DNA of 64,000 nucleotides from Spirosoma rigui (GTDB lineage Bacteria; Bacteroidota; Bacteroidia; Cytophagales; Spirosomataceae), in NCBI RefSeq assembly GCF_002067135.1, contig NZ_CP020105.1:1426001-1490000 (forward strand), read 5' to 3'. Position 1 is the first letter of the stretch. Every line of letters begins with the position of its first letter. The notes beneath the pieces were generated by a model. It was given only the letters and a program-made list of their open reading frames with translations, searched no databases and was not told the DNA's origin. Positions 62,444 through 64,000 of this stretch are shown piece after piece. The translations under genes and the position numbers were made by a program.

Positions 62444-63601
62444 ATGAAAGCAGCAGTCTTCCACAAAGTCGGGGACATTCGTTACGAAACGAAGGAGGAT
62501 CCGAAAATCGAAGAGTCGCGGGATGTGATCCTGCGCGTTACTTCAACGGCCATCTGCGGCTCAGACCTTCACATTTATGACGGTTTTCTGCCCCAGTTGC
62601 GCAATGAGGTCTTAGGCCATGAATTCATGGGTATTGTCGAAGAGGTTGGTTCCGGTGTGAACAATCTTAAAAAAGGTGACCGCGTAGTGGTGCCTTTTAC
62701 CATCGCCTGCGGCAACTGTTACTTTTGTCAGCACAACCTGCAGATGCACTGTGAGAACTCGAATCCTGAGTATTACGGACCTGACGGCGGACTGTTAAGC
62801 GAGAAAGGGGGCGGCCTCTTCGGGTATTCCGACCTGTATGGCGGTTACGACGGCGGTCAGGCCGAGTACGTACGGGTACCCTACGGCGACTATAGCCTGC
62901 GCCACGTGCCCGAGACGCTGAAAGATGAGCAGGTGTTATTCCTGTCTGATATCTTCCCGACTGGCTGGAGTTCCATCGAGTGGGGCGAATTGAAAGGGGG
63001 CGAAACCGTCGCTATTTTCGGCTCGGGACCGGTGGGGCTGATGGCCCAGAAATCGGCCTGGATTCAGGGTGCCGGCCGTGTCATTGCCATTGATCCGGTT
63101 AACTACCGGCTCGAACGGGCCCGGCGTGTGAACAACGTAGAAACGCTGAACCCGCACGATGTTGACGTAGTCGAAGCCATTCGGAGCATGACCGAAGGCC
63201 GGGGCGCTGATTTATGCGTCGATGCGGTAGGGATGGAAGCCGAACGGTCGGTGCTGGATAAGGCTAAGGCCGTAATCAACTTCGAGAAAGGGACCACTAG
63301 TGTACTGGAGCAATGTTTCCAGGCCGTGCGCCGGGGTGGTATTGTATCCGTCGTGGGTGTATACGGTGCGCCAACCGATAACTACCCAATTGGTCGCATA
63401 TTCGACAAAGGACTTACCGTTCGCTATGGCCAGTCGCAGGTTCACAAGAATATCGATCATTTGCTTGATCTGGTTGTGCAGGGTAAAGTCGTACTCGACG
63501 ATATTGTGTCGCACGTGTTGCCGCTGGCCGAAATCTCCCGGGCCTACGATATTTTCAAAAAGAAGGAAGATGACTGCACCAAGGTCATTCTCAAGCCTTA
63601 A
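62444..63601 (+). CDS. Zinc-dependent alcohol/formaldehyde dehydrogenase
   Basis: 385 residues. MDR family: catalytic zinc Cys in TAICGSDLHIYDG with GHEFMGIVEEVG, the structural zinc cluster in ACGNCYFCQHNLQMHCEN (four Cys), the NAD motif GSGPVGLMAQKSAWIQGAGRVIAID and DAVGMEAERSV. The ~25-residue insert after the structural Cys cluster (YYGPDGGLLSEKGGG) is typical of glutathione-independent formaldehyde dehydrogenase-like enzymes of this size. Likely oxidises an alcohol or aldehyde in the cytoplasm. Confidence 0.9.
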   Translation: MKAAVFHKVGDIRYETKEDPKIEESRDVILRVTSTAICGSDLHIYDGFLPQLRNEVLGHEFMGIVEEVGSGVNNLKKGDRVVVPFTIACGNCYFCQHNLQMHCENSNPEYYGPDGGLLSEKGGGLFGYSDLYGGYDGGQAEYVRVPYGDYSLRHVPETLKDEQVLFLSDIFPTGWSSIEWGELKGGETVAIFGSGPVGLMAQKSAWIQGAGRVIAIDPVNYRLERARRVNNVETLNPHDVDVVEAIRSMTEGRGADLCVDAVGMEAERSVLDKAKAVINFEKGTTSVLEQCFQAVRRGGIVSVVGVYGAPTDNYPIGRIFDKGLTVRYGQSQVHKNIDHLLDLVVQGKVVLDDIVSHVLPLAEISRAYDIFKKKEDDCTKVILKP

Positions 63602-63621
63602 TCAAGTCTAATCAAATCAGG

Positions 63622-63675
63622 CGACTCGTGTTTCCTGGCTGGCATACAGTCGTGCCGGCCGGGAAACACGAGTCG
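63622..63675 (+). terminator. 21-bp hairpin after the zinc dehydrogenase gene
   Basis: Arms 63622-63642 and 63655-63675 pair with two G-U positions around a 12-base loop. It lies just before the next start codon (63688) and lacks a T-run, so it could also be part of that gene's leader. Confidence 0.55.
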
Positions 63676-63687
63676 TACAGTCAACGT

Positions 63688-64000
63688 ATGGAAACGCAAC
63701 AAAACGGAAAAACAGTCCTGATTACGGGCGCATCGAGTGGTATTGGCCGGGAACTTACCCGCCTGTTTGCCAAAGATGGTTATGACCTGGTCCTTATTGG
63801 TCGCAATGAGGAAATGCTGCAACAGCATGCCTACAACGTTAAAAACCAGTACGGCACCACGGCTACTATCATCAATAAAGACCTGTCGGACCCGAACGCG
63901 CCGGAGGAGATCTACGCGGAAACAACCGGCAAGGGTATTCAGGTCGACGTGTTGGTTAACGATGCCGGCTTTGGTGAATACGGCCAGTTTGCCACCGAAA
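63688..64000 (+). CDS. SDR family oxidoreductase, 3'-truncated by window edge
   Basis: At least 104 residues from ATG 63688; the frame is open to the last base. TVLITGASSGIGRELTRLFAKDG is the NAD(P)-binding TGxxxGIG motif of classical short-chain dehydrogenases, followed by LVLIGRNEE and DVLVNDAGFGEYG (NAG motif variant NDAG). The catalytic YxxxK lies beyond the window. It is 86 bp after the zinc dehydrogenase. Confidence 0.88.
   Translation, partial: METQQNGKTVLITGASSGIGRELTRLFAKDGYDLVLIGRNEEMLQQHAYNVKNQYGTTATIINKDLSDPNAPEEIYAETTGKGIQVDVLVNDAGFGEYGQFATE

Overview
The window looks like chromosomal DNA of a member of the Bacteroidota, most probably a Cytophagales bacterium of the Spirosoma kind. 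This is inferred from gene content: a T9SS-type C-terminal sorting domain, Bacteroidota-style -7 promoter elements (TAnnTTTG) without clear Shine-Dalgarno sites, DUF4296 and DUF5009 proteins, a Bat-type DUF58/VWA operon, Tat-exported DUF1501 and PLP enzymes, and many PQQ-type sugar dehydrogenase-like proteins. No rRNA, tRNA, CRISPR array, intact insertion sequence or prophage was found.

Region 1 (1-22090) is a cell-surface polysaccharide locus. It holds a 5'-truncated methyltransferase, a Wzx-like flippase, four family 2 and two family 4 glycosyltransferases, a Wzy/O-antigen-ligase-like membrane protein, a WcaJ-like undecaprenyl-phosphate sugar transferase that would start the repeat unit, and two paralogous Wzi-like outer-membrane proteins on either side of it. 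The first 6 kb is visibly AT-rich and includes a 1.3 kb stretch without a gene. Embedded in the locus is a module of two long repeat (fibre or adhesin-like) proteins on either side of an oppositely oriented secreted beta-helix protein. The two fibre genes have different N-terminal 17-residue repeat arrays (14 and 18 units) but share a 969-bp, almost identical, GC-rich cassette exactly 3987 bp apart. This looks like gene conversion or recent recombination and is the most striking feature of the window.

Region 2 (22300-37800) is mostly housekeeping and envelope genes: a class C beta-lactamase-like lipoprotein, a secreted esterase, a DUF5009 acyltransferase, purN, a LolD-like ABC ATPase, a periplasmic cyclophilin, an RmlD-like reductase, a DUF167 protein, a polyprenol-phosphate mannosyltransferase, protoporphyrinogen oxidase, a DUF4296 lipoprotein, a DUF58-BatA-rnhB operon, and an AraC regulator divergent from an NTF2-like protein.

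Region 3 (37800-53200) carries a thiolase-FadB beta-oxidation operon with a palindromic operator candidate in its leader, and a DUF1800-DUF1501 pair. An unusual operon follows, with a Tat-exported aminotransferase, a Tat-exported amine oxidase and a secreted Hint-domain protein. Then come a small lipoprotein, a vanadium haloperoxidase/PAP2-like enzyme, a secreted M28 peptidase and a small envelope protein.

Region 4 (53200-64000) is a carbohydrate-oxidation region: a dehydrogenase-like propeller fused to a cupredoxin, csaA and a DUF1080/PA14-like protein in one operon, divergent from a sorbosone-dehydrogenase-like gene. After that come a saccharopine-dehydrogenase-like reductase, a family 2 glycoside hydrolase, a zinc alcohol/formaldehyde dehydrogenase and a 3'-truncated SDR. 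Many gene ends carry long hairpin terminators.
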